DNA of 64,000 nucleotides from a candidate division NC10 bacterium CSP1-5 (GTDB taxonomy: Bacteria > Methylomirabilota > Methylomirabilia > Methylomirabilales > CSP1-5). The stretch is taken from the NCBI GenBank assembly GCA_001443495.1, contig LDXR01000005.1, positions 68,696 through 132,695 on the forward strand, written 5' to 3'. This document shows, piece by piece, positions 17,228 through 25,654 of the stretch. A model generated the notes under the pieces. The model saw only the letters and a program-made list of their open reading frames with translations, was not told the origin of the DNA and ran no database searches. Both the position numbers and the translations under genes were made by a program. Each line of letters starts with the position of its first letter. Within the stretch, counting starts at the first letter, position 1.

Positions 17228-17277
17228 CCCCTCCTCCTTTCTGTGGTATGACACCCCCTCCCCGGCATCCGCGATCG

Positions 17278-18579
17278 TCAGGGCGACCAATCCGGGGCAA
17301 AGCTCTTCGAGCCGCTTCGTGTCAGGCGCTTCTGTCCCGACCCATCGGCGTGCATGACATAGATATCTTTTCTCCCGCTGCGGTTCGAGGTAAAGACCAG
17401 GTGCCGCCCGTCAGGCGACCAGGCGGGATCCTCGTTGACCCCGACGGTCGTGATCTGCTGCACGCCGGTTCCATTGGGATTCATGAGGTAGATCTGGAAG
17501 CCTCCACCTCCCCGGTTGGAGGCAAAGGCGATCTTGTCGCCCCGCGGCGACCAGCGGGCGGAGGCATTGTACTCCCCCTCAAAAGTCAGTCGCTCGAGAT
17601 TCGCCCCCTCGAGATCCATCATATAGATCTGCGGAGAGCCCCCCCGATCCGAGGTGAAGACGATCTGCCGCCCGTTGGGAGAGAAGGAGGGAGAGACCGA
17701 GATCGCGTGGCCGTTTGTGAGGCGACGGAGCGCCCCGCCCGTCGGCCGCATCAGGTACAGGTTCGTCCCCCCATCCTTACTCAGGGACAGGGCAAGCCAC
17801 TGGCCCGTTGGGGACCAGCCAGGGGCGATGTTGAGCCCGGGCGAGGCCGATACCTTGTCCCGCCGTCCCGTCTCGAGATTGAGGAGGTATAGATCCGGAT
17901 TCCCATCCCGGTAGGACGTATACGCGAGCAGCTTTGCGTCAGGCGAGAAGCGCGGTGAGAGGTTAATGGATCGGTTCCCCGTGGCGATCGTCGGGTTGTG
18001 GCCATCGTAGTCCATCAGGTAGAGCTCGGTCGCACCCTTCTCGGCGCTGGCGTAGGCGATCCGGGTCGAGGCAACCCCTCGCTCGCCGGTGAGCCGCAGC
18101 ACCACCTCGTCGGCCAGTCGGTGAACCATCGACCTGATGGCCGTGACCTCTCCCAAGTAACGCTTACCGCCGAGAAAGACCCCACGGCTCACGTTATAGA
18201 CACGGCCCTCAAGGGTCAGGTCCTTCCCCTGCTGTGTGAGCTCCGCCACCACCATGGCCTGGACTTTCAGGTGATTCAAGGACGGTAGCACCTTCTCCTC
18301 TTCGCCCAGGCGGACCTGCCTGGCGTCGAACGGCAGGAAGCTGGCCGGCAGCACCTCGAAAACCGTGGAGAACTCCAGATCATCCACCAGGACCGACAGG
18401 GCCTGCGCCACCAGATCCCCACCTCCCGACACGCCTGAGGGGCGCAACCCCACCACGGCGATGGGGATGCGCTGAATCACCGTCCGCGTGACTGTGATGT
18501 CCACCTGCGCTGATGCGCCGACGGCCAGCAACCCACTGGACAAGACCAAGAGCCAGATGATCCGCGCGAGCCTCGTCAT
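17278..18579 (-). CDS. tolB: Tol-Pal translocation protein TolB
   Basis: Periplasmic beta-propeller of the Tol-Pal envelope machine. Signal peptide MTRLARIIWLLVLSSGLL...ASAQ, an N-terminal alpha/beta domain (PIAVVGL, LVDDLEFSTVFEVL), then repeated WD40-like PD40 blades, each with SPDG or S-P-D-K followed by LLAYTSYRDGNPDLYLLN, IVFTSDRGGSPQIYMMD, HLVFTSNRSGRKDIYVM. The start ATG 18579 lies 4 bp after the tolA stop, with GTGGGGA upstream. The track's longer N terminus overlaps tolA and is not credible. Confidence 0.95.
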   Translation of the reverse strand: MTRLARIIWLLVLSSGLLAVGASAQVDITVTRTVIQRIPIAVVGLRPSGVSGGGDLVAQALSVLVDDLEFSTVFEVLPASFLPFDARQVRLGEEEKVLPSLNHLKVQAMVVAELTQQGKDLTLEGRVYNVSRGVFLGGKRYLGEVTAIRSMVHRLADEVVLRLTGERGVASTRIAYASAEKGATELYLMDYDGHNPTIATGNRSINLSPRFSPDAKLLAYTSYRDGNPDLYLLNLETGRRDKVSASPGLNIAPGWSPTGQWLALSLSKDGGTNLYLMRPTGGALRRLTNGHAISVSPSFSPNGRQIVFTSDRGGSPQIYMMDLEGANLERLTFEGEYNASARWSPRGDKIAFASNRGGGGFQIYLMNPNGTGVQQITTVGVNEDPAWSPDGRHLVFTSNRSGRKDIYVMHADGSGQKRLTRSGSKSFAPDWSP

Positions 18580-18583
18580 GCCG

Positions 18584-19363
18584 TTATTCCCCACGCATCT
18601 CAAAGTGAAACCGCACCAGCAGCGTCTCCTGCGCAAAGAGCGCAGGGAAAGGGGGAAGGGGAACCGCCTCCTGGACCGCCCGCAGGGCCGATTGATCCAA
18701 AAAGATACTCCCCGAAGGGGTCAGGACCTGGATATCGCGGACCAGGCCAGAGCGTACCACGGTGAAACCAAGCGTCACCCGCTGTACCTGACGGGGCGCG
18801 AGGCCCGAGGGCGGCTCAACCCAGCGACTGCTGACCTTCTCCTGGATCGCTACCAGATAGTAGCTGAGAGAAGGATCAGCGGTCCCGGCGGAGCCGCCGC
18901 TCTCTGCGACAACCCCCGCGAGTCCACCTCCGCCCGGGCCCGCCGGCAGGGCTGCCTGAGCCGGGGCCTGGTGCGAAGATGGCATCCCGGACGACTGGGG
19001 GGCTTTCGGGGGCGTCGGCGCCACCTTCTGCTTTTTGGGCAGGGCGAGTGTATCTGGCGAAGGCGCCGGGACCTCAGGTTTTGCCTCGGGAACCTTCGCC
19101 TTCGACGGTGGGGCCGCTGGCGTCGGAGCCTTCGGGGCCTCCACCTTCACAGCCGGCTTCCCCGCAGGTGACGACGGCACCCTTTGTGTCCCCGGAAGGT
19201 CCACCAACGTCACCTTGTACGCCACTGGGACGTGAAACCGGTACGCATAGAGCGAAGGAGTCAGAAAAACCCCGGCGAAAATCAGAAAGTGCAACACCAG
19301 GGAGAAGGCCAAATTGACCGTAAGCTCTCGGCGCCCCCCGTCCATCGTCCACGGGTGCTCCAC
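18584..19363 (-). CDS. tolA: TolA/TonB-type energy transducer
   Basis: Inner-membrane-anchored periplasm-spanning protein that passes proton-motive energy from TolQR to the outer membrane. One N-terminal membrane helix (LAFSLVLHFLIFAGVFL), a long Pro/Ala/Lys linker (about 60-150) and a C-terminal TonB/TolA-like domain (QEKVSSRWVEPP, RVTLGFTVVRSGLVRDIQVL, ALRAVQEAVPLPPFP). Its position between tolR and tolB supports tolA over tonB. Confidence 0.88.
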   Translation of the reverse strand: MEHPWTMDGGRRELTVNLAFSLVLHFLIFAGVFLTPSLYAYRFHVPVAYKVTLVDLPGTQRVPSSPAGKPAVKVEAPKAPTPAAPPSKAKVPEAKPEVPAPSPDTLALPKKQKVAPTPPKAPQSSGMPSSHQAPAQAALPAGPGGGGLAGVVAESGGSAGTADPSLSYYLVAIQEKVSSRWVEPPSGLAPRQVQRVTLGFTVVRSGLVRDIQVLTPSGSIFLDQSALRAVQEAVPLPPFPALFAQETLLVRFHFEMRGE

Positions 19364-19367
19364 TCCC

Positions 19368-19802
19368 CTACTGCCCTCGCTCTTGAGGATGCAGGGGCTC
19401 GGTCACCATGCCCAGCCGGTCGATCCCGGACTTCTTGATCGCGTCCATCACCTGAACCACCACCCCATAAGGAACCTTCTCGTCAGCCCGCAGAAAGACT
19501 GCCGCCCGCGGGTTCCGCTTCTGCAGACCGGTCAGTACCTTCTGGAGTCGGTCCAGGGTGATCTGCTGGTCATCCAGATAGATCATCTTGTCCTTGGTAA
19601 CGGTCAGGATCAAGCGCTCTTCGGGCTGGACGTTTCTGGTCTCGGTGCGCGGGACCTGAACGTCGATCCCTCGGATCATCATGGGCGCGGTGATCATGAA
19701 GATAATGAGGAGCACCAACACCACATCCACGAAGGGGGTGACGTTGATCTCGGACAGGGCACCGCCCAGCCGTTGCTCCGATCCGGGAAGGTGCGCGCTC
19801 AT
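19368..19802 (-). CDS. tolR: TolR/ExbD biopolymer transport protein
   Basis: Inner-membrane component of the TolQR proton channel. A single membrane helix with the catalytic Asp in INVTPFVDVVLVLLIIFM, followed by a periplasmic domain (VQVPRTETRNVQ, VFLRADEKVPYGVVVQVMDAIKKSG). At 144 residues it has the normal length. The ATG overlaps the tolQ stop by 4 bp. Confidence 0.93.
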   Translation of the reverse strand: MSAHLPGSEQRLGGALSEINVTPFVDVVLVLLIIFMITAPMMIRGIDVQVPRTETRNVQPEERLILTVTKDKMIYLDDQQITLDRLQKVLTGLQKRNPRAAVFLRADEKVPYGVVVQVMDAIKKSGIDRLGMVTEPLHPQERGQ

Positions 19803-20512
19803 CGTCCCCCCACGAGCCGCTCTGCCAGGCCCATAAACTCCAGGGTAAAGAGATCCAGACGAGTCCCGATACCGCGGATGCGATTCACGAAATAGTTATA
19901 GGCGATGACCGCCGGGATGGCCGCAGCCAAGCCCGCGGCGGTGGCGATCAGCGCCTCGGCGATGCCCGGAGCCACAGCCCCCAGATTGGCGGACCCCGCG
20001 GCCCCGATCCCGACGAAGGCGTCGATGATGCCCCAGACCGTGCCAAAGAGGCCGATAAAGGGGGTCACGCTGCCGGTCGTAGCCAGGAAGATGAGATGAC
20101 GCTCTATCTGCGACAGCTCCTTCAGACTGGCATGCCTGAGCGTTCGACCGATCCCCTCGAGGATCTCACCGCCCCGCTCCGCCGGCGGCGTCAAGGGCAT
20201 CCCTCCGGGATTGCCGCCGGGGTGCGGATTTCCCCTCCCATGCTGACTGAGTTCCCGAAATCCTTCGCGAAAGAGCCCCACCACCGGAGATGCGGGGTAC
20301 CGCTTGGCCTCCTCGTACGCCGCACTGAGATTCTTGGACGTGCGAAAGAGATGGAGAAAAGCGTCCGACTGCCGCTCTGCCTTTCGCAGGGTTCTCAGCT
20401 TTGCGATAATGATGGCCCAGGAGGCGATGGAGAAGAAGAGGAGGAGGAGGAGGACCCCCTTGGCCACCGGCCCCGCTTGCAGGACGAGATGCAACACACT
20501 GATCCCACTCAT
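19799..20512 (-). CDS. tolQ: TolQ/ExbB proton channel protein
   Basis: Three-helix inner-membrane proton channel subunit: helix 1 LLLLLLFFSIASWAIIIAKL, then a cytoplasmic domain with a short Gly/His/Pro-rich insertion (near 95-110), then FIGLFGTVWGIIDAFVGIG and APGIAEALIATAAGLAAAIPAVIAYN with the conserved Thr/Pro. The ATG at 20512 has no Shine-Dalgarno, and a strong promoter sits so close that the transcript would carry at most a few leader bases. GTG 20497 would be an alternative start. Confidence 0.92.
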   Translation of the reverse strand: MSGISVLHLVLQAGPVAKGVLLLLLFFSIASWAIIIAKLRTLRKAERQSDAFLHLFRTSKNLSAAYEEAKRYPASPVVGLFREGFRELSQHGRGNPHPGGNPGGMPLTPPAERGGEILEGIGRTLRHASLKELSQIERHLIFLATTGSVTPFIGLFGTVWGIIDAFVGIGAAGSANLGAVAPGIAEALIATAAGLAAAIPAVIAYNYFVNRIRGIGTRLDLFTLEFMGLAERLVGGR

Positions 20513-20521
20513 AACGTGTCA

Positions 20522-20550
20522 TCTATAGCACGGTCCCCCGGAGGCGTCAA
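20522..20550 (-). promoter_or_regulatory. sigma-70-type promoter of the tol-pal operon
   Basis: TTGACG, 17 bp, TATAGA on the minus strand (5/6 and 5/6 matches). The predicted start of transcription, about 20515, is only three bases from the tolQ ATG, implying a leaderless or near-leaderless mRNA. Confidence 0.6.
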
Positions 20551-20713
20551 GGGATAGTGCCCGCGTGTCCGTCGCTCCACCAGCACTTGAGAGACTGAGG
20601 GACCTCCTCCGGAAACAACGAAGATCCTCGGCCAGACAGAAATGTAAGCCGCCCTCTTCGCGAGGGTGCTCAAAGAGATGTGAAGGGGCCCGTACCAGCC
20701 CCTCTGGCATGCG

Positions 20714-20881
20714 TCAGGCTGCTTTGTCCCGCTTACGGCGGGGCACGGGGGCGCCACGAGCGAATTTCTTATTCGGCCCCGTAAGAGAAAGCTCCCAATG
20801 TGCCCGCTGCTTCAGGCCTGATCGGATAATCCGGAGCTCCCGGTCGCCGTACCCCCCTTCGTTTCCGAAAACCTTGTGCAT
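20714..20881 (-). CDS. 55-residue basic protein behind a sigma-54 promoter
   Basis: A short frame starting MHKVFGNEGGYGDRELRIIR and ending PVPRRKRDKAA, rich in Arg/Lys. The ATG at 20881 is preceded by GGGGGAGG with a 7 bp spacer, and a consensus sigma-54 promoter lies about 46 bp upstream. The track merges it into a 118-residue ORF whose upstream part covers the promoter, so the short version is preferred. No known family. The strong basic tail could suggest nucleic-acid or ribosome binding (inference). Confidence 0.6.
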   Translation of the reverse strand: MHKVFGNEGGYGDRELRIIRSGLKQRAHWELSLTGPNKKFARGAPVPRRKRDKAA

Positions 20882-20926
20882 GTATCCGCCTCCCCCGAAA
20901 GAAACCTCCTGACAGGGGGGCGAAAA

Positions 20927-20943
20927 AGCAACAATCGTGCCAG
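20927..20943 (-). promoter_or_regulatory. sigma-54 (-24/-12) promoter
   Basis: On the minus strand CTGGCAC-N5-TTGCTT: a full match to TGGCAC-N5-TTGC followed by T-rich sequence. The predicted start near 20917 leaves a 35-nt leader with a strong Shine-Dalgarno before the 55-residue gene. Confidence 0.82.
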
Positions 20944-21063
20944 GGCTAGCCCGAGAATCCCCCTCCACCACCACAATAATTGAACATCTTTTGTCACCAA
21001 GAGATCCCCGTGACCGCCCCGTCTCGGTAACCACGTGCCGGGAATGAGCCGCCCTTCCCTGCG

Positions 21064-21091
21064 TTGACAACGCACGACCCCTTTGTTAACG
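21064..21091 (+). promoter_or_regulatory. possible promoter of bshC
   Basis: TTGACA followed after 16 bp by TTAACG. The -35 box is perfect and the -10 box poor. It lies about 55 bp upstream of the bshC start. Confidence 0.35.
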
Positions 21092-21145
21092 TCAGATATT
21101 GTTTCGGAGAGAGCAAGACTCTATACTGCGCCCGTGTTCGCCGGG

Positions 21146-22762
21146 ATGCATATGCTGCGCCTCGACGCGATAGATGTCGCCCTTCTCCCACGGGTCAATC
21201 CCATCTTTCGGGATTACCTTCAGGGAAGGTCTCCGCTCCGCGATTTCTATCGCTGGGACCCGCGGGAGCCGCAGGAGCAACTCGTAGAGTCTCTCACGCG
21301 CCGAAGCTACCGGCGGGACGAGCTGGCCGCCATTCTCACCGACCAGAACCGGGCCTGGGGGGCAGACAACGCGCTCGTCGAAGGGATCGCACGCCTGCGC
21401 GATCCTCAGGCGATCATGGTAGTGACCGGTCAGCAGGTGGGACTCTTCGGTGGCCCCCTCTACACCTTGTACAAGGCTCTCACGGTGGTGGCGGTAGCCC
21501 GCCAGCTCGAGTCGCAATGGCAGATTCCCTGCCTCCCCCTCTTTTGGATGGCCTCGGAGGACACGGACTTTGCCGAGATTGACCACGTCGCCATGCCGGA
21601 CGAGCAGGACCGGGTCACACTTCTCCGCTACGTCCCGCATGAAGGATTTGGGACCGATCTCCCAGCGAATCATACGTTCACTCCGGAGATCGGCGGGGTC
21701 TTCGACGCGTTCAGGCAGGCGGCGGGGGCGAGTCGACTTCAGGAGAAAGTTTTTGCGCTGCTCCAGGACTGTTATCGTCCAGGGGCAAATCCGGTTGTGG
21801 CCTTCGGCCGGTTGTTGAGCTCCCTCCTTGGAAAGCAGGGCCTGATTCTGGTGGACCCTTCCGACGGACGCCTCAAGGCGTTAGCGCGCTCCCTGTTCCT
21901 CCACGAGATCGTCACCGCGCCCACCTCGGCACGGCTGGTCCAGACAGCCTGGGAGAAGCTTCGCGCTCTCGGCTACCCTCCGCAGGTCCGTCTCAGGGGA
22001 GAAGGCCCCAACCTCTTTTATCTGCACGAGGGGCGCCAGTCCCTCAAACAGATCGGGGACCGGCAAGCGCTCGTTGAGATTGTGGAGAAGACCCCGGAGC
22101 GCTTCAGCCCCAACGTGATTCTCCGGCCCATCATGGAGAGTTTCCTCTTCCCGACGCTCGCCCACGTGGGGGGGCCGCACGAGATTGCCTACTACGCCCA
22201 GCTGCGCGGGGTCTTTGACCACTTCGACATCCCGATGCCGTTTCTCCTCCCTCGGGCATCGCTCACCCTCGTGGAAGGCCGAATCGAGCGACTCGTCAAG
22301 AAACATGACCTGACGTTCCCCCGCCTCCACGAAGACCCCGAGCGGGTTCTCCGCCAGGTTCTTCGCCGCTCACTCCCCAGGAGTTTTGTGGCGAAGCAGC
22401 AGAGGGTCGTGCGGACGGTACTCAAGAGCTTCGAAGAGCTCAAGGTGCTGGTCTCGACCCTCGATCCCACCCTCACCCCCCGGGTGGGTCGGGGGGAGGG
22501 GTTGGTGAAGAAGCAGATGGAAGATATGGAGCGGCTCCTCCTCCGCTCCCTCAAGCGCCGTAACCAGGAGATCCGGACCCAGGTCCTTCGGGTCCTGACT
22601 CACTTACTCCCCCACAGAGAGTTGCAGGAGCGGGTGTACGGCTTCATGCCGTATCTCGGCCGTCACGGGCTCCCCCTCCTCGATGTGATCGCGGGTGCCA
22701 TCGACGGGCCGGGATGGGACCACCGGCTCCTCTATCTGGGCGCCTCACGCCCCGCTCGATGA
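21146..22762 (+). CDS. bshC: bacillithiol biosynthesis cysteine-adding enzyme BshC
   Basis: Last step of bacillithiol synthesis, joining cysteine to glucosaminyl-malate (family role). The 538 residues contain the BshC signatures TGQQVGLFGGPLYTLYKALT, CLPLFWMASEDTDFAEIDHV, ILRPIMESFLFPTLAHVGGPHEIAYYAQL and VYGFMPYLGRHG, giving full-length coverage. I place the start at ATG 21146 (or 21152), after the non-conserved leader in the track. bshA follows on the same strand after a repeat-filled gap. BshB, the deacetylase, is not in this window. Confidence 0.93.
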   Translation: MHMLRLDAIDVALLPRVNPIFRDYLQGRSPLRDFYRWDPREPQEQLVESLTRRSYRRDELAAILTDQNRAWGADNALVEGIARLRDPQAIMVVTGQQVGLFGGPLYTLYKALTVVAVARQLESQWQIPCLPLFWMASEDTDFAEIDHVAMPDEQDRVTLLRYVPHEGFGTDLPANHTFTPEIGGVFDAFRQAAGASRLQEKVFALLQDCYRPGANPVVAFGRLLSSLLGKQGLILVDPSDGRLKALARSLFLHEIVTAPTSARLVQTAWEKLRALGYPPQVRLRGEGPNLFYLHEGRQSLKQIGDRQALVEIVEKTPERFSPNVILRPIMESFLFPTLAHVGGPHEIAYYAQLRGVFDHFDIPMPFLLPRASLTLVEGRIERLVKKHDLTFPRLHEDPERVLRQVLRRSLPRSFVAKQQRVVRTVLKSFEELKVLVSTLDPTLTPRVGRGEGLVKKQMEDMERLLLRSLKRRNQEIRTQVLRVLTHLLPHRELQERVYGFMPYLGRHGLPLLDVIAGAIDGPGWDHRLLYLGASRPAR

Positions 22763-22774
22763 CCATCCAAATCT

Positions 22775-22852
22775 GTTCAGGGTTCATAGTTCATGGTTCG
22801 TGGAAAAGCGAACATCAGGAACTCTGAACGATGAACCCTGAACCATGAACCC
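22775..22852. repeat. intergenic inverted repeat of GGTTCAGGGTTCAT units
   Basis: GTTCAGGGTTCATAGTTCATGG on the left and GATGAACCCTGAACCATGAACC on the right form a long inverted repeat between bshC and bshA. The unit matches the tract at 4360-4432. In RNA it would form a stable hairpin between the two genes. Confidence 0.7.
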
Positions 22853-22882
22853 GGCCGAACGGCCTGAAAGGCCGGAGGTCCG

Positions 22883-24001
22883 ATGAAGATCGGGATCACC
22901 TGCTATCCCACCTATGGCGGAAGCGGCGCCGTCGCGGCGGAACTGGGCATCCAGCTCAGCCAGCGGGGCCATCACGTCCACTTTGTCAGCTACGCCCTCC
23001 CATTCCGCCTCCCCACGTTTCAGCAGAATCTCTTCTTTCATCAGGTAGAGATGATGTCCTATCCCCTCTTCGAACACACCCCCTACACGATCACCCTGGC
23101 GGCCAAGATGGCCGATGTCGCCGCGGCAGAAGGTCTCGATCTGCTGCATGTTCACTATGCCATTCCGCACGCCGTCTCCGCCGTCCTGGCCCGAGAGGCG
23201 GTGGGCGGCCGGTTGAAGGTCCTGACCACGCTGCACGGGACGGACATCACCCTGGTGGGAACTGATCCATCACTCCGCTCGATCACACGACTGGCCATCA
23301 ATATGAGCGACAGGGTGACCGCTGTTTCATCCTATCTGGAACAGAGAACGCGCGAAACCTTCCTTCCGGACCGCCCCATCCGGGTGATCCCGAACTTTGT
23401 CGACAGCTCTCGATTCCGCCCGGGGCGGGATGAGGAGGCCCGGAGTCGTTTTGCTCTCCCTGGAGAGCGCATCCTCCTCCACATCAGTAATTTCCGCCCC
23501 GTCAAGCGGGTCACCGACGTGATCCGGATCTTCGCCGTCGTCCAGCGCGAGATGCCGGCGAAGCTCCTCATGGTGGGGGACGGGGTCGAGCGGTTCACGG
23601 CCCAGCACCTGGCGCGAGAGATGGACATCGAAAAGAAGGTCTTCTTCCTGAGCCGCCAGGAGGACATCCCGGGCCTCATGAAGGTCGCCGACCTGTTCCT
23701 GCTCCCGAGTGAACTGGAGTCTTTCGGGCTGGCGGCGCTTGAGGCCATGAGCTGCGAGGTCCCGGTGATCGCCAGCCGGGTGGGCGGCCTGCCCGAGGTG
23801 ATCGAGGACGGCGTGAGCGGACTCTTGCGTCCTGTGGGGGACGTCGAGGGAATGGCCCGGGAGGCACTCCGGGTTCTCGCGGACGGCGCGCTGCACCTCC
23901 GTTTGGCGCAGGCGGGGCGCCGGCGAGTCCTCGAACACTTCGACGCCCCCCGGATCATCCCCCACTACGAGGCGTTGTACCGGGAGCTGCTCGGGGAATA
24001 G
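22883..24001 (+). CDS. bshA: N-acetyl-alpha-D-glucosaminyl L-malate synthase BshA
   Basis: First step of bacillithiol synthesis: transfers GlcNAc from UDP-GlcNAc to L-malate. GT4 glycosyltransferase of 372 residues with the BshA-type N terminus KIGITCYPTYGGSGAVAAELG, the HVHYAIPHA and TLHGTDITLVGTDPSL segments, and the GT-B nucleotide-sugar site FLLPSELESFGLAALEAMSCEVPVIAS with the E-x7-E pattern. Co-localisation with bshC makes the BshA assignment firm. Confidence 0.95.
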   Translation: MKIGITCYPTYGGSGAVAAELGIQLSQRGHHVHFVSYALPFRLPTFQQNLFFHQVEMMSYPLFEHTPYTITLAAKMADVAAAEGLDLLHVHYAIPHAVSAVLAREAVGGRLKVLTTLHGTDITLVGTDPSLRSITRLAINMSDRVTAVSSYLEQRTRETFLPDRPIRVIPNFVDSSRFRPGRDEEARSRFALPGERILLHISNFRPVKRVTDVIRIFAVVQREMPAKLLMVGDGVERFTAQHLAREMDIEKKVFFLSRQEDIPGLMKVADLFLLPSELESFGLAALEAMSCEVPVIASRVGGLPEVIEDGVSGLLRPVGDVEGMAREALRVLADGALHLRLAQAGRRRVLEHFDAPRIIPHYEALYRELLGE

Positions 24002-24063
24002 GTCCACCGATTCAAGGCGACCTTCATGACACCTCGAAAGCGAACCCACGAGAGGAGGTCCCG

Positions 24064-24477
24064 ATGATCACGCGGACCCTGAGCAAGTTCCAGACTCCTG
24101 CCCTGAACCTCCTGCGGATCATGACCGGCTTTCTCTTCTTCCCGCATGGGGCGCAGAAGCTCTTCGGCCTGTTTGGCGGATTCGGGGGGCAACCCGGCGC
24201 GACGGCGCCACTCTTGTCTTTGATAGGCGTCGCGGGCGTCCTGGAGTTTTTCGGCGGGCTCCTCGTCATGTGTGGGCTGCTCACGCGGCCGGTCGCATTC
24301 ATCCTGTCGGGGCAGATGGCAGCCGCCTACTTCATGGCGCACTTTCCCCAGGGAGTCTGGCCGCTCCTGAACGGGGGCGAGCTGGCGGCGCTGTACTCTT
24401 TTGTCTTCCTGTTCCTGGCGGCGGGCGGCGGCGGGGACTTCAGTATCGACGGCGTGCTCGTCAAGCGCAGGAGGTGA
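24064..24477 (+). CDS. DoxX-family membrane protein
   Basis: A 137-residue four-helix inner-membrane protein: LLRIMTGFLFFPHGAQKLFG, LLSLIGVAGVLEFFGGLLVMCG, MAAAYFMAHFP and LYSFVFLFLAAGGGG are hallmarks of DoxX/DoxD-like proteins. The start has AGGAGG about 7 bases upstream. DoxX homologs have been linked to thiosulfate oxidation in archaea and, in actinobacteria, to thiol redox homeostasis at the membrane, so its place after bshA may be functional (inference). Confidence 0.9.
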   Translation: MITRTLSKFQTPALNLLRIMTGFLFFPHGAQKLFGLFGGFGGQPGATAPLLSLIGVAGVLEFFGGLLVMCGLLTRPVAFILSGQMAAAYFMAHFPQGVWPLLNGGELAALYSFVFLFLAAGGGGDFSIDGVLVKRRR

Positions 24478-24507
24478 GGGAGAAGACGGAGTCGGGGGGC
24501 GAGGTGC

Positions 24508-25650
24508 TCACGAACGGCGGAGGCGCTCGGCCGCCTCGGAAAGCGCGCAGAGCTTCCGGAACGCGATGTCGACCGTCCCCACCGGCCGATCGGCGAAGGT
24601 GCCGAAGCCGCAGTCGGGGTTGAGGAAGATGCGCTCGGGACCCACCACCTGCGCCACCCGCCGGACTCGCGCAACGATCTCCTCCGGCGCTTCCACCTCG
24701 GATGTCCTGGGGTTCACAGCCCCGAACCCGACCTGGGCCCCCGGAGGCAGGCCCCGGAGCGCCTCGGGTGAGCCGGCCCGTGGCGTGGCGTACTCCAGGA
24801 CGAACTGGTGGATCTTCATCCGGCCGAAGTAAGAGATCAGCGGATCATACGGGCCCTCCAGGAGGATGTCCTCCTTCTGGCTCCAGTTGCCCCGGCAGAC
24901 GTGGACCGCCAGGACGGGGCCTTCGATGCCCTCCACGACCCGATTGATGAGGTCCACGGCGAAATCGAGCTCCTTTTCGGGGCTCGCGCTGGCCGCTAGA
25001 GCCGCGCACATGAAGGTCCGCGTCGCAGATTTGCCGGCGAAGACCAGCTCCGTCAGCACTGGCTCATCGAACTGGACGATGTCGGCTCCCGCCGCCGCCA
25101 GGCCGCGAAGCTCTGATCGGAGGATCGCCACGATGTCATCCGCCAGGGCCTCCCGCGTCGGATAGGCGTCTTCCGAAAGGCCCTTGACCCAGGTCGAGCG
25201 GCTCAAGAGGTACGGACCGGGCAGGGTCACCTTCACCGGCTTGCGCGTGTGCGCGCGGAGGAACTTGAGGTCATTGGCCACCAGAGGCTCGCGCGGCCGG
25301 AGCTTCCCGACGACGGTCGGGTTCTTGATGGCGAAGGCCGGCACATCCAGGGCGTTGAGCAGCGCTTCGAAGCCCGCCTTGTCCTCGACGTACTCGAGGA
25401 GTTCCGCCATCGACATCAGCCGGATCCCCTCCAGGCGGTCGCAGATGAACGAGTAGAAGTTGTCGCGGCGTTGCTCGCCGTCCGACACGATGTCGACGCC
25501 GGCGTCCTCCTGGTACTTGATCGCCAGGAGCGTGGCCTCGTCCTGGAGCGCCGGGAGGTCGGCCCGCTTCTTCTTCATCGCCTCGAGGAGCCACGACGGG
25601 CGGGGCCAGCTCCCGACGACCGTGACCGGGTAGAGGGGCCAGCGACTCAT
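24508..25650 (-). CDS. MetE-C-like cobalamin-independent methyltransferase
   Basis: A 380-residue TIM barrel matching the catalytic C-terminal half of cobalamin-independent methionine synthase. It shows TVVGSWPRPSWL, EQRRDNFYSF, the zinc ligands in VHVCRGNW and NPDCGFG, and the FDEPVLTEL substrate segment. The N-terminal MetE half is missing, as in archaeal MetE-core and many uncharacterised homologs, so the methyl donor may be a protein or a B12 compound rather than a folate (inference). It begins 4 bp after the TusA-OsmC gene and ends the sulfur-carrier operon. Confidence 0.87.
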   Translation of the reverse strand: MSRWPLYPVTVVGSWPRPSWLLEAMKKKRADLPALQDEATLLAIKYQEDAGVDIVSDGEQRRDNFYSFICDRLEGIRLMSMAELLEYVEDKAGFEALLNALDVPAFAIKNPTVVGKLRPREPLVANDLKFLRAHTRKPVKVTLPGPYLLSRSTWVKGLSEDAYPTREALADDIVAILRSELRGLAAAGADIVQFDEPVLTELVFAGKSATRTFMCAALAASASPEKELDFAVDLINRVVEGIEGPVLAVHVCRGNWSQKEDILLEGPYDPLISYFGRMKIHQFVLEYATPRAGSPEALRGLPPGAQVGFGAVNPRTSEVEAPEEIVARVRRVAQVVGPERIFLNPDCGFGTFADRPVGTVDIAFRKLCALSEAAERLRRS

Positions 25651-25654
25651 GGCA

